DNA of 64,000 nucleotides. It comes from Butyricicoccus_A sp963601915. Lineage in GTDB: Bacteria > Bacillota > Clostridia > Oscillospirales > Butyricicoccaceae. Both the position numbers and the translations under genes were made by a program. Location of the stretch: NCBI GenBank assembly GCA_963601915.1, contig CAVCGL010000006.1, positions 1-64,000 on the forward strand, in the 5' to 3' direction. Numbering within the stretch: the first letter of the stretch is position 1; every line of letters starts with the position of its first letter. Of the stretch, positions 25,070-33,062 are shown one piece after another. The notes under the pieces are model-generated. The model was not told the origin of the DNA. It saw only the letters and a program-made list of their open reading frames with translations, and searched no databases.

Positions 25070-28000
25070 TTACTCGCTCAGAGCAGCCTTTGCAGCTTCC
25101 TTGATTGCCTTGGAAGAGCAGGTTGCACCGGAAACAGTGTCTACGCCGTCAACCTCAGCAGCAGTCTTGCCTGCCAGATTGGTATTCATGCCATTAAATG
25201 CATCCTCGGAATACTGCTTATTGCTCTTCTTAATCGTGCAGTCCTTGTTCAATGCAACAGACTCAACCTTGCCATCCTTGACAACAACATCAACAATCAA
25301 GTCATATGCATTAAAGTCCTCATCTTCATCCGGATTGACCTTTACAGTCTCCGTGACAGTCTTGGACTCCGGCTGCTTATTCAGCTCATCCTGCGCTGCC
25401 TTGATGAGACCCTGCAGGTCTGTAATCAGCTCAGCAGCTTCCGGCTCCGTTGCATCGGCATTGTTCAGCATAGCCTGTGCCTCTGCAATGTGCTCATCCA
25501 GAGCAGCCTTGTTGGACGGATTCTTTGCGGACAGCTCCTGTGCCGTAGCAATCAGGTTGGTCAGCTCGGTCTTCTGTGCATCCGTGATGCCTGCAACAGT
25601 AGACGGCAGGTTTTCAGCAGTTACCTGGAACTGGGTGGTGTAGTCCGAAGTGCCCAGACCGTAAACAGTCAGCGCCCAATAACCGGTACCATCCGTGCCT
25701 TCCGGCAGCTGGCAACGGATCGAATCGGTCAGACCCAGCTGAATGCCCATGGACTTGTGCATCCAGTCATCTGCCGCGAACTTGGTGCCGTATGTTGCAA
25801 CCGGTGTGGTATAGGTGCTGTCATTGCCATAGTACGTCCACTGAACTGTCTGCATAGTAGAACCCAGTGCACCATAGGAGCCATTCAGATCAACACGCAG
25901 GAACTCACCGTAGCTGCCGCTGTAGGTCTTTACCTCTGTGGTAACATCTGCGCCGTTATTTGCCTGTGCCTGATCCAGCAGACCAGAGCCAGTACCCGTC
26001 TGACGCGCACTGAAGGTATAGCCAGCATCGGTCTTAGTCGCGGTCTTCAGACCGTTGGTTGCTGCGTTTACATCAGCAACGCCGGTGTAAGAAGACAGCA
26101 CGCCTTCGCTATAACCACCCTGTACGGACTGACCATTTTTAACTACCGTGTAGCTCTTGCAGAAGTCCTGATAATCCGCTGCGTCAATAGCAACCGGAAC
26201 GTACTTGATACCGGTAATCTTATAGCTCTTGAGCGTTGCAGTTACTGTGCCCTGACGGGTAGAAGTGGTAATCGTACCCTTGCTATAGTCATGTGCAGTG
26301 CCATTTGCTTCATAGAACTTGGAGCCATCCTCAGACCAATGGTCAACGCCATATGTTACCGTCTGGCCGTCTGTCGTCTCTGCAGTAATCACAGCGGTCT
26401 GCTGGAAGCTGCCGCGATGCAGGCCATGGTTGGTGGTTGCACGGGATACTGCATCATAGCCGCCCTTGTCCAGCTCGCTATGACCATCCAGTTCCTCAGA
26501 GCTGGAATCGTTGCCAGCTGCATATACGCCTTCATTTGCCCAGTACTCATTGTAGGACAGGGATGCGTAAGCGTAAATCTTTTCCGGAACCTTCAGTTCA
26601 AAGTCCAGCGTCTTTGCATAGCCGGTAGCCTTGACAGAAACCGTATAGGTATCGCCAGCCTTCATGCCAGCAAACGGAGAAGTGCTCAGGTCAATAAAGC
26701 CATTGCTGCCAACTACCTTCACTGAACCACGACCGGATGTTGCATAACTCTTATCGTTAATTGTAACAGAAGAAACATTGGACAGGAAATTGCTCAGATC
26801 CTCTGCGCTTGCGCCGTCAGCACTTACTACGCGCAGATCAGTTGCCTGATATGCAGCCGGCATGGCATTGGTCTGCATCTCAAACGTAGTAGAGAAGCTT
26901 GCGTACTTGCCGGACTTATCGGAAACGGTCAGCGTGTACTTGCCAGCAGCCGGTGTGCCAGTCCAAGTCAGCTTGCCATCCTTGACAGCAACGCCTTCAA
27001 CTGCATTGCCCTTAGCATCCGCCAGCTTGTATTCAGCCTGATAATCGGACGGGAAGTCCTTCAGTTCAACAGCAGTGGAACCGCTGTCTGCCAGTGCATT
27101 CTCAACCTTGAAATTGTCGGTTGTGAACTTGACCGGTACATAGTGGTCTGCATCAATGGTGTATACACCATCAGCGGTGTAGTAGGTCACGCTCTTGATG
27201 GTGCTGCCCATCAGACCAACATAGTGCTCATAGTTGAGAACGTTGCCGTGCGGCTCGGTCTTCTTGATACCGGAAGACCAAGCGATTTCGGTCTTTCTCC
27301 AAATATTTTCTTCCTGACGCATACCGTAATCGGTGGTCTTGCCGTCCTTTTCAGCGGTAATCACAACACCATATACATTACCGGAGTCGAATGCATCGGT
27401 ATCTACGTCAAGCAGATAGTCGCCCCAAGCAGTGGAAGTATACAGTTCTGTTGTTGCCTCCAGCTTCGTGGCCTTGCCCTGTGCCTCGCCAAAGGAAATC
27501 TTGCCATCCTTGACGGTTGCTGTCTTATATGCAGCCGGTGCAGACTCCAATTCAGTGTAGTAGTAATCAGCCTGCTTGTCATCGGTCTTGGTCAGCTTTG
27601 CCAGATCGGACGGAGTGATTGCTACCGGATAGCTAACGCCCTTGATGTGTACTTCCTTCTGAGTGCCTGCCGACCAAGCATCTGCATTGTAGTCGTTATA
27701 GGTACCGCCAACCAGCTCACCATCGCCGTTCTTGATGGACTTGGTATTGGTTGCAGAGGTTACAGCGTCTACAGCATCCTCGTTGTTGATTTCAGCAGCG
27801 TAGAAGTCTGCATACGGGATGTTCATCTGTACGTAAATCTTTGCTTCCGGAGCGGTTGCCTTGAAGGAAACATTCTTCTTGTAGCCAGTGGAAGCTACTT
27901 CCAGATTGTACTCCTTGCCAGTCTCAAAGATCGGGGTCTTTTCCGTGCCAGTGGTCACAGAGAAGTCAATGGAGCCGTCTTCCTTGATGATCTTCACAGC

Positions 28001-29755
28001 ACCGCGGCCGGATGCGTTGTATGTGGTATCGCCAACAGTTACACTCGTGATATTGGACAGATAGTTTGCAAACTGCTCATCTGTTGCATCCTTTGTCTTT
28101 ACCAGCTTACCGTTTTCTGCATCATATGTTGCAACAACAGCATTGGTCTGCAGCTCAAAGGTGGTGGAATAGCTTGCATATTTGCCGGACTTATCAGAAA
28201 CCGTCAGCGTGTACTTACCAGCTGCCGCAGTTCCCTTCCAAGAAATCTTGCCATCCTTGACAGATGCACCTTCCAGCTCATTGCCCTTTGCATCGGTTAC
28301 CTTGTACTCAGCCTGATAATCCTTCGGGAAATCCTTCAGTTCAACTGCAGCGGAACCGCTATCAACCATTGCATTTTCTACCGCAAAGTTCTTTGTCTCA
28401 AACTTAACCGGAACGTACTGCTCGCAATCCAGGCTGTAAATTTTACCGTCTACAGTATAGAATGCCACATTGGTAATGGTCTTGCCCATCATAGAAACAT
28501 AGTCATCGTATACCAGCGGGTTGCCATGCGCAGTAGTCGTAAAGCCGGTAGACCATGCCAGCTGCATTCCCTTAGCATTCCAAACGTTTTCCAGAGAACG
28601 CATTGCATAAGAAGTGCCGTCGGAAGTTGTCACCGTAGCACCATATGCACGGCCAATCTTTGCGACAACATCCGGCGTAAAGTCCATCTCATAGTCGCCA
28701 TAGTTAGAAGAAGTCTTAAACGTGAAGGTAGTATCCTTCAGGGTCTCTGTATCTACAGCAGCAGTGGTTTTGCCGAAGCTATAAGAACCATCCTTATTGA
28801 CGGTCAGTTCCTTGTAGTTTTCCGGAACGGAATCCAGCGCGGTGTAGTAATAGTCATCATGCTCAGTCAGGGAAGTATCCAGCTTTGCCAGGTCACTCTT
28901 TGCTACGCGAACCGTGCAAACAACGCCGCGAATGGCATCCGACTTCTCATCGTCTGCGGTCTTATAGTAAGTACCAGCAGTCAGACCTGTTTCGCCATTC
29001 ATACGGGACTTTCTCATGGTTGCGGAGGTAACTGCGTCAACGCCGTCAACAGCGGTTACACCCTCAGCCTTATAGAAATCATCATACGGTACGTTCATAG
29101 TAACGTAAGTGAATTCCTCTGCAACGCCTGCATTGTTCAGCATAACAACTGCTTCTGCGCGGGTAACATCTGCAGTAGAACGCAGGGTGTTATCCGGATA
29201 GCCAGCCATATAGCCGTTCTGAACAGCTGCCAGAATAAACGGTGCTGCCCAATCGGAAACCTTGTCTGCATCGGTATAACCCAGCTTGGTCAGCTGTGCA
29301 CGAATCTCAGCTGGCTTGGACTCGGTATCCAGTTCCACCTTGTTGAGCTTGCACACAATAACTGCTACCTGCTCGCGGGTTACATTGCCCTGCGGATCCC
29401 ACTTTTTGTCACCAACACCAACCATAACGTCAGCCTTGACACTCTTTGCTACATGCTGATAGAACCAATCGTTCTTTGCAACATCCTTGTAGTTGGAGAT
29501 GTCTGCCTCATCGGTGTATTCCTTGACATTGTTCACAACAGCTGCCATCTCTGCACGAGTGATTGTGCTGTCCGGACGGATGCCGCCTTCGTCACCGTTG
29601 AGCCAGCCCTTGTCAATGAACTGCTGCAGGGTCTTTTCTGCCCAATGACCCTGAATGTCATCGGAATTCACTGCAAATGCAGCGCCGCCTACCATCATGG
29701 TTGCTGCCGTAGCCACGCTCAGGACACGCAGCGTCTTTTTCGCGTTCTTGTTCAT
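25070..29755 (-). CDS. S-layer homology surface protein with flavin-attachment-like motifs, 1561 residues
   Basis: Order of parts: signal peptide (1-28, ends AFA), three S-layer homology domains (about 30-210) that bind the wall, two long repeats of about 423 residues (218-640 and 641-1060), a third shorter copy, a helical spacer (about 1395-1470) and a C-terminal FMN-binding domain. Canonical DTVSGAT gives Thr1545. The repeats carry variants DAVTSAT (Thr246, Thr669) and DAVSRAT (Thr1107), which keep Asp, Ser/Thr, Ala and the acceptor Thr. The repeats also contain Ig-like modules (GKYTLTVSDKSGKYAS). I infer a wall-bound multi-flavin electron relay. ApbE is encoded in the next operon. Confidence 0.8.
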   Translation of the reverse strand: MNKNAKKTLRVLSVATAATMMVGGAAFAVNSDDIQGHWAEKTLQQFIDKGWLNGDEGGIRPDSTITRAEMAAVVNNVKEYTDEADISNYKDVAKNDWFYQHVAKSVKADVMVGVGDKKWDPQGNVTREQVAVIVCKLNKVELDTESKPAEIRAQLTKLGYTDADKVSDWAAPFILAAVQNGYMAGYPDNTLRSTADVTRAEAVVMLNNAGVAEEFTYVTMNVPYDDFYKAEGVTAVDGVDAVTSATMRKSRMNGETGLTAGTYYKTADDEKSDAIRGVVCTVRVAKSDLAKLDTSLTEHDDYYYTALDSVPENYKELTVNKDGSYSFGKTTAAVDTETLKDTTFTFKTSSNYGDYEMDFTPDVVAKIGRAYGATVTTSDGTSYAMRSLENVWNAKGMQLAWSTGFTTTAHGNPLVYDDYVSMMGKTITNVAFYTVDGKIYSLDCEQYVPVKFETKNFAVENAMVDSGSAAVELKDFPKDYQAEYKVTDAKGNELEGASVKDGKISWKGTAAAGKYTLTVSDKSGKYASYSTTFELQTNAVVATYDAENGKLVKTKDATDEQFANYLSNITSVTVGDTTYNASGRGAVKIIKEDGSIDFSVTTGTEKTPIFETGKEYNLEVASTGYKKNVSFKATAPEAKIYVQMNIPYADFYAAEINNEDAVDAVTSATNTKSIKNGDGELVGGTYNDYNADAWSAGTQKEVHIKGVSYPVAITPSDLAKLTKTDDKQADYYYTELESAPAAYKTATVKDGKISFGEAQGKATKLEATTELYTSTAWGDYLLDVDTDAFDSGNVYGVVITAEKDGKTTDYGMRQEENIWRKTEIAWSSGIKKTEPHGNVLNYEHYVGLMGSTIKSVTYYTADGVYTIDADHYVPVKFTTDNFKVENALADSGSTAVELKDFPSDYQAEYKLADAKGNAVEGVAVKDGKLTWTGTPAAGKYTLTVSDKSGKYASFSTTFEMQTNAMPAAYQATDLRVVSADGASAEDLSNFLSNVSSVTINDKSYATSGRGSVKVVGSNGFIDLSTSPFAGMKAGDTYTVSVKATGYAKTLDFELKVPEKIYAYASLSYNEYWANEGVYAAGNDSSSEELDGHSELDKGGYDAVSRATTNHGLHRGSFQQTAVITAETTDGQTVTYGVDHWSEDGSKFYEANGTAHDYSKGTITTSTRQGTVTATLKSYKITGIKYVPVAIDAADYQDFCKSYTVVKNGQSVQGGYSEGVLSSYTGVADVNAATNGLKTATKTDAGYTFSARQTGTGSGLLDQAQANNGADVTTEVKTYSGSYGEFLRVDLNGSYGALGSTMQTVQWTYYGNDSTYTTPVATYGTKFAADDWMHKSMGIQLGLTDSIRCQLPEGTDGTGYWALTVYGLGTSDYTTQFQVTAENLPSTVAGITDAQKTELTNLIATAQELSAKNPSNKAALDEHIAEAQAMLNNADATEPEAAELITDLQGLIKAAQDELNKQPESKTVTETVKVNPDEDEDFNAYDLIVDVVVKDGKVESVALNKDCTIKKSNKQYSEDAFNGMNTNLAGKTAAEVDGVDTVSGATCSSKAIKEAAKAALSE

Positions 29756-29789
29756 GTTACGCCCTTTCTAACTGAATCAATCGTATTTG

Positions 29790-29803
29790 TCAGTATGTAC
29801 TAA
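29790..29803. promoter_or_regulatory. Box C (TCAGT-ATGT-ACTAA) in the leader of the S-layer flavin gene
   Basis: One mismatch from the TTAGT-N4-ACTAA consensus, about +13 to +26 from the predicted start point. Confidence 0.6.
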
Positions 29804-29822
29804 CTTTTCTTGAATTTGGAAC

Positions 29823-29831
29823 AGTGTACCA
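29823..29831 (-). promoter_or_regulatory. Extended -10 promoter of the S-layer flavin gene
   Basis: Minus strand TGG-TACACT (TACACT at 29823-29828), without a clear -35. Upstream, 29832-30236 is AT-rich with no credible gene; the open frame at 29897-30535 has no ribosome site and crosses a terminator. Confidence 0.5.
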
Positions 29832-30236
29832 CATAAATTTCGATACGATACCCATTCCTAAAATTGATAGTACGATTATAGAAAATTTTTGGTTAGTTGT
29901 CAACAACACATATGCGGATGTATTTCAAAAATACCCAGAATATTCGAGAAATATATGTATTTTTGCAAAATTTACTTTGCAATTGTCCTGTTTTATCCCG
30001 GCTATTCAGAGATTTTGTTTTGTTAACTTCTTGTGACAAGTTTTTGCATATACAGAAAATTTTCTGTGATTTTTTCATGTACTTTGTCCAAACTTTTTTG
30101 CAATATTCCGGCAAAATAACCGGATATTTCAAGAGGATGCATGGATTAACTTTATTTCTAAACCTCAAACAGCCCATATCATGGAATTTTTTTCTCGTTT
30201 GGACGATATATGCATTAGTCTACGGCAACGAAAAGC

Positions 30237-30280
30237 CAAAAAAAGGGTCGTATCGGAGAAAATTTCTTCCCATACGACCC
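30237..30280 (-). terminator. Terminator of the DtxR-like regulator gene
   Basis: GGGTCGTAT and ATACGACCC arms (30245-30280) followed on the minus strand by TTTTTTT. Confidence 0.88.
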
Positions 30281-30299
30281 GTCTCATTGTTCTATTTTA

Positions 30300-30665
30300 T
30301 TAGCTTGCTGCAATCGTTTTTTCTTCGACGCAAGCCTCCGGCAGCTCCGGCAAGAGCGTACAGGCTGCATGTAATGCCTGCTGGCGCGTCAGGAAAAGTC
30401 CCGTCTGCATCAAGCAATCTGCCACGCTGGAAATCCGGAGATAGTACATCTCCGCCACCTGTTTTCCGTGTTCCGTCATATGAACCTTTCCATAGGGCTC
30501 CTGATCTACGAGTTCTTTTTCCCGAAAGACGTTGACAATCCGCGCAACCGATGCTTTTTTCACCTGCAGCACCTTTGCAATCTCCGTCAGCCGCATTTCA
30601 TTCTCTCGTTTAGACATCTCGTACATGTGCAGCAGATACCGCAGATGTGTACCAGTCAGCTCCAT
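30300..30665 (-). CDS. DtxR-like winged-helix regulator, short and with altered metal site
   Basis: The 121-residue protein has the DNA-binding domain of iron-dependent repressors (RLTEIAKVLQVKKASVARIV as helix-turn-helix, then wing YGKVHMTEHGKQVAEMYYLR) and a short dimer domain. Compared with DtxR or MntR, HAAC keeps a His and a Cys, but the Glu-His pair that should follow is missing, so metal sensing may be changed or lost. I choose ATG 30665 (MELTG) after AGGGGG; the longer frame crosses the operator. Its own promoter carries the strongest copy of the palindrome, so it probably represses itself and the flavin genes. Confidence 0.72.
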   Translation of the reverse strand: MELTGTHLRYLLHMYEMSKRENEMRLTEIAKVLQVKKASVARIVNVFREKELVDQEPYGKVHMTEHGKQVAEMYYLRISSVADCLMQTGLFLTRQQALHAACTLLPELPEACVEEKTIAAS

Positions 30666-30703
30666 GTTTCTGATCCCCCTTTTGTTATTTAAATCCGTCA
30701 AAC

Positions 30704-30721
30704 AATTAGTTTGAACTAATT
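30704..30721. promoter_or_regulatory. Box D, 18-bp palindrome at the regulator promoter
   Basis: AATTAGTT-TG-AACTAATT, a perfect 8-bp inverted repeat that contains TTAGT-N4-ACTAA (30706-30719). It lies at about +2 to +19 of the promoter, as expected for autorepression. Confidence 0.75.
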
Positions 30722-30729
30722 CAACAGAA

Positions 30730-30758
30730 AGAATATCATACGCAAAAACAAATGTCAA
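30730..30758 (-). promoter_or_regulatory. Promoter of the DtxR-like regulator
   Basis: Minus strand TTGACA (30753-30758), 17-bp spacer, TATTCT (30730-30735). Confidence 0.8.
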
Positions 30759-30822
30759 TGGAGGCTATTCCAGTTTTTGAGCAAAAGCTAACTATTTTTT
30801 ATCAAATTCTTACAGAACCGGA

Positions 30823-30860
30823 TAAAAAAATCCTCTGTCTCCAACGGAAACAGAGGATAT
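30823..30860 (-). terminator. Terminator of the infC-rpmI-rplT operon
   Basis: ATCCTCTGT and ACAGAGGAT arms around CTCC-AACG-GAA, with TTTTTTT following on the minus strand. Confidence 0.88.
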
Positions 30861-30877
30861 AAAAACCATTCTGAAAA

Positions 30878-31231
30878 TTACAGAGCAGCCTTAGCGGTAG
30901 CAACCAGAGCCTCGAAAGCCGGCTTGTCGTTTACAGCCAGATCTGCCAGCATCTTACGGTTGATGTCAACGCCAGCCTTCTTCAGACCGTTCATGAAGGT
31001 GCTGTAGTTCATGCCGTTAGCCTGGGTAGCAGCGGAGATACGGGTGATCCACAGTCTGCGGAAATCTCTCTTCTTCTGCTTACGGCCGATGTATGCATAA
31101 CGCAGGGACTTCATAACTGCTTCGTTTGCAGTGCGGAACAGCTTGGACTTTGCACCAAAGTAACCCTTAGAAAGCTTCAGAATCTTCTTTCTTCTCTTGC
31201 GCGTCATCATTGCGCCCTTAACTCTTGCCAT
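30878..31231 (-). CDS. rplT: 50S ribosomal protein L20
   Basis: The 117-residue protein opens MARVKGAMMTRKRRKKILKL, the L20 signature, with the basic tail that binds 23S rRNA early in assembly. In Firmicutes L20 also binds the operon leader and represses it. Last gene of infC-rpmI-rplT; 56 bp after rpmI. Confidence 0.98.
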   Translation of the reverse strand: MARVKGAMMTRKRRKKILKLSKGYFGAKSKLFRTANEAVMKSLRYAYIGRKQKKRDFRRLWITRISAATQANGMNYSTFMNGLKKAGVDINRKMLADLAVNDKPAFEALVATAKAAL

Positions 31232-31287
31232 ATTTAAACATTGCCTCCAAATTCAAATCGTAAGTGTTGTTCTTAATAATCCTGAGA

Positions 31288-31485
31288 TTACTTGTACGGC
31301 AGCAGGCGCTTTACCTGTGCTACGTTGGTGGAATCAGCAAAGCCTTCCTTACGCAGATGTCTCAGACGCTTGGTGGACTTCTTGTTCAGGATGTGGCGGC
31401 GACCAACGTGAGCGCGCTTGATCTTGCCGGTCTTTGTCATCTTAAAGCGCTTGGATGCGCCGCTGTGAGTCTTAATCTTAGGCAT
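31288..31485 (-). CDS. rpmI: 50S ribosomal protein L35
   Basis: The 65-residue basic protein with MPKIKTHSGASKRFKMT and the ending KRLRHLRKEGFADSTNVAQVKRLLPYK pattern typical of L35. It lies between infC and rplT, the universal order. Confidence 0.98.
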   Translation of the reverse strand: MPKIKTHSGASKRFKMTKTGKIKRAHVGRRHILNKKSTKRLRHLRKEGFADSTNVAQVKRLLPYK

Positions 31486-31538
31486 AGTGTGTTCTCCTCT
31501 CTGATGGGACTGCGCCGGGACGGCACAGTGTAATACAT

Positions 31539-32141
31539 TTATGATTCAGACGAATCCGCTTTCGGAGCCTGCTGCGGCTTGCCGGACTTACCCTTGCGGC
31601 TCTTCTTGCCGGCATCCTTCTTCGGACCATCCTTCTTCGGGCCGAGAAACATAATCATCTGACGGCCTTCCAGTTTAGGGGCTTTATCCATACTGCCGAT
31701 TTCAGCGCATTCATCTGCAAATCGGCGCAGCAGATCGAGACCGATCGAAGAGTGAGTTACTTCACGGCCGCGAAAACGAACCGATACCTTAACCTTGTTT
31801 CCAGCCTTGAGGAAACGCTTTGCATGATTGACCTTTACATTGAGGTCGTTGACATCAATACCCGGGCTAAGGCGAATCTCCTTAATCTCCACGACGTGCT
31901 GATTCTTTCTTGCTTCCTTCTCGCGCTTTGCCTGCTCAAAACGGAACTTGCCGTAGTCCATGACGCGGCATACCGGCGGAACAGCATTCGGCGCGATCTT
32001 TACGAGGTCAAGATTCTTTGCGGCAGCTGCCTCCAGTGCCTTTGCGATCGGTACGATACCGGCCTGGTTGCCCTCTGCGTCGATCAGTCTTACTTCCTTG
32101 TCGCGGATCTCTTCGTTGATCTGGTGTTCCATACTGCTAAT
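31539..32141 (-). CDS. infC: Translation initiation factor IF-3, ATT start codon
   Basis: IF-3 keeps 30S subunits free and checks the start codon. The 200-residue protein has the N-domain (QINEEIRDKEVRLID), the linker and the C-domain (EIRLSPGIDVNDLNVKV), with a Lys/Gly-rich tail of about 30 residues beyond the usual end. I place the start at ATT (32139-32141): GGAGG lies 9 bases upstream, whereas the next ATG (32132) is 18 bases away, and ISS-MEHQINEEIR aligns with the start of B. subtilis IF-3. AUU starts let IF-3 repress its own translation. Leader and promoter lie upstream. Confidence 0.95.
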   Translation of the reverse strand: MSSMEHQINEEIRDKEVRLIDAEGNQAGIVPIAKALEAAAAKNLDLVKIAPNAVPPVCRVMDYGKFRFEQAKREKEARKNQHVVEIKEIRLSPGIDVNDLNVKVNHAKRFLKAGNKVKVSVRFRGREVTHSSIGLDLLRRFADECAEIGSMDKAPKLEGRQMIMFLGPKKDGPKKDAGKKSRKGKSGKPQQAPKADSSES

Positions 32142-32162
32142 TGTTAAGCACCTCCAAACGGT

Positions 32163-32288
32163 TAAACGAAAAATAAAAAACGGACGGAAAGACACCGTCC
32201 GACCACAGCTATTCACGCGAAACAGCTGAACATCTGAACCTCTCTGCCGAAGCGCAAGGTGAGAACGGTGTGTCCTTCTTTCTTTTGC
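32163..32288 (-). ncRNA. L20-type leader RNA of infC-rpmI-rplT, with terminator
   Basis: The leader between the promoter and infC contains the recognisable Firmicute L20-leader core (ACCTTGCGCTTCGGCAGAGA reading on the minus strand) and ends in an intrinsic terminator: CGGACGG (32181-32187) with CCGTCCG (32195-32201) and a T run. In B. subtilis L20 binds this leader and promotes termination; the same control is expected here. Confidence 0.85.
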
Positions 32289-32294
32289 TCAATT

Positions 32295-32323
32295 AGTATA
32301 CCACCCTCTCTCGGCGCTGTCAA
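32295..32323 (-). promoter_or_regulatory. Promoter of infC-rpmI-rplT
   Basis: Minus strand TTGACA (32318-32323), 17-bp spacer, TATACT (32295-32300). Confidence 0.88.
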
Positions 32324-32382
32324 GGCAAAATCCCTGTAAATTTGAAACTTGGTTTGTTTTTCATAAAATCGACAGTTTTCGC

Positions 32383-32412
32383 TTGACAATCAGCGCAGTT
32401 TTATGTTATTCT
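32383..32412 (+). promoter_or_regulatory. Promoter-like element upstream of the DUF1292 gene
   Basis: TTGACA (32383-32388), 18-bp spacer, TATTCT (32407-32412), about 95 bp upstream of a second promoter. A CGGG/CCCG hairpin near 32430-32445 and a T run at 32463-32469 follow, so this transcript may stop early. Confidence 0.5.
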
Positions 32413-32479
32413 TCCCTGAGCAAACGGGGACGCCTTCCCGCATCGGATAATTTTTCCAACGTTTTTTTAGGCAAAACAG

Positions 32480-32508
32480 TTGAAATTTCCGAGAGAATAG
32501 GCTATGAT
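32480..32508 (+). promoter_or_regulatory. Promoter of the DUF1292 gene
   Basis: TTGAAA (32480-32485), 17-bp spacer, TATGAT (32503-32508). Confidence 0.7.
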
Positions 32509-32557
32509 AATGGTGCAAGGTAAACAACCTTGGATCAGCAGCCGGAGGATATGTACT

Positions 32558-32851
32558 ATGAGTGAAGAAAACAAGAGCAACTACGTCATCCTGACTGACG
32601 AGGAAGGCAACGAGAAGGAATTCGAGCACATTGACACGCTGGAAGACAACGGCACCGTCTATATGGCTTTCATTCCGGCTGAGCTGAATCTGAAAGAAGA
32701 GGCAGAAGTCGTTATCCTGAAGATCGTTGAGGAGGACGGCGAGGAACTGCTCGCATCGGTGGACGACGAGGAAGAAAGTCTCCGCCTGTACAATCTGTTT
32801 ATGTCCCGTCTAGAAGCGCTGTACGATGCGCCGGAGGACGAAGAGGAATAA
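32558..32851 (+). CDS. DUF1292 domain protein (YrzB-like)
   Basis: A 97-residue, strongly acidic cytoplasmic protein (ILTDEEGNEKEFEHIDTLE, then AFIPAE and KIVEEDGEELL) of the DUF1292 family, common in Firmicutes and of unknown function. I choose ATG 32558 (MSEENK), 9 bases after GGAGG. In many Firmicutes it lies near yrrK and yrzL; here it stands alone with its own promoter and is followed by a structured RNA. Confidence 0.88.
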   Translation: MSEENKSNYVILTDEEGNEKEFEHIDTLEDNGTVYMAFIPAELNLKEEAEVVILKIVEEDGEELLASVDDEEESLRLYNLFMSRLEALYDAPEDEEE

Positions 32852-32868
32852 ACATCTGAATTATCGCT

Positions 32869-33062
32869 AAGGCCCCTGCGCGATTTGACAGTCACCTTTT
32901 TTTAACCCACAATTAGTTTTCGGGACCCCGGATGTTCCCATACGGAGTAGCAGGCCTCCCGCCTCGGCGGAAGTTGGAAGCACAGATGTATGTGACAGGA
33001 GACCCACCTGCAGGAGATGTGCAGGTTACTAATCTGGTGACATCGGTTGCGCGGGGTTTCTT
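32869..33062 (+). ncRNA. ssrS: Probable 6S RNA (ssrS), RNA polymerase regulator
   Basis: A stretch of about 190 nt that folds as a long rod. The ends pair (CCCC and GCGC at 32873-32881 with GCGC and GGGG at 33049-33056), then GTCACC (32891-32896) with GGTGAC (33036-33041), an open bubble, and ATTAGT (32912-32917) with ACTAAT (33028-33033). Further in are a CCTCCCGCC hairpin and CCTGCA/TGCAGG. Length, closing stem, central bubble and the segment GGGACCCCGGATGTTCCCAT resemble clostridial 6S RNA as I recall it. It follows the DUF1292 gene by 18 bp. Another structured RNA is possible. Confidence 0.68.

Noticed and set aside
27143..29803. Long plus-strand frame opposite the S-layer flavin protein
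   Set aside because: Antisense shadow. The minus-strand product has a signal peptide, three SLH domains and FMN motifs.
29893..29906. TTAGTTGTCAACAA as a fifth flavin-regulon box
   Set aside because: The second half (AACAA) does not fit ACTAA and it is 70 bp upstream of the promoter.
29897..30535. Plus-strand frame of 212 codons between the S-layer gene and the regulator
   Set aside because: No ribosome site, AT-rich low-complexity start, and it crosses the regulator's terminator and coding region.
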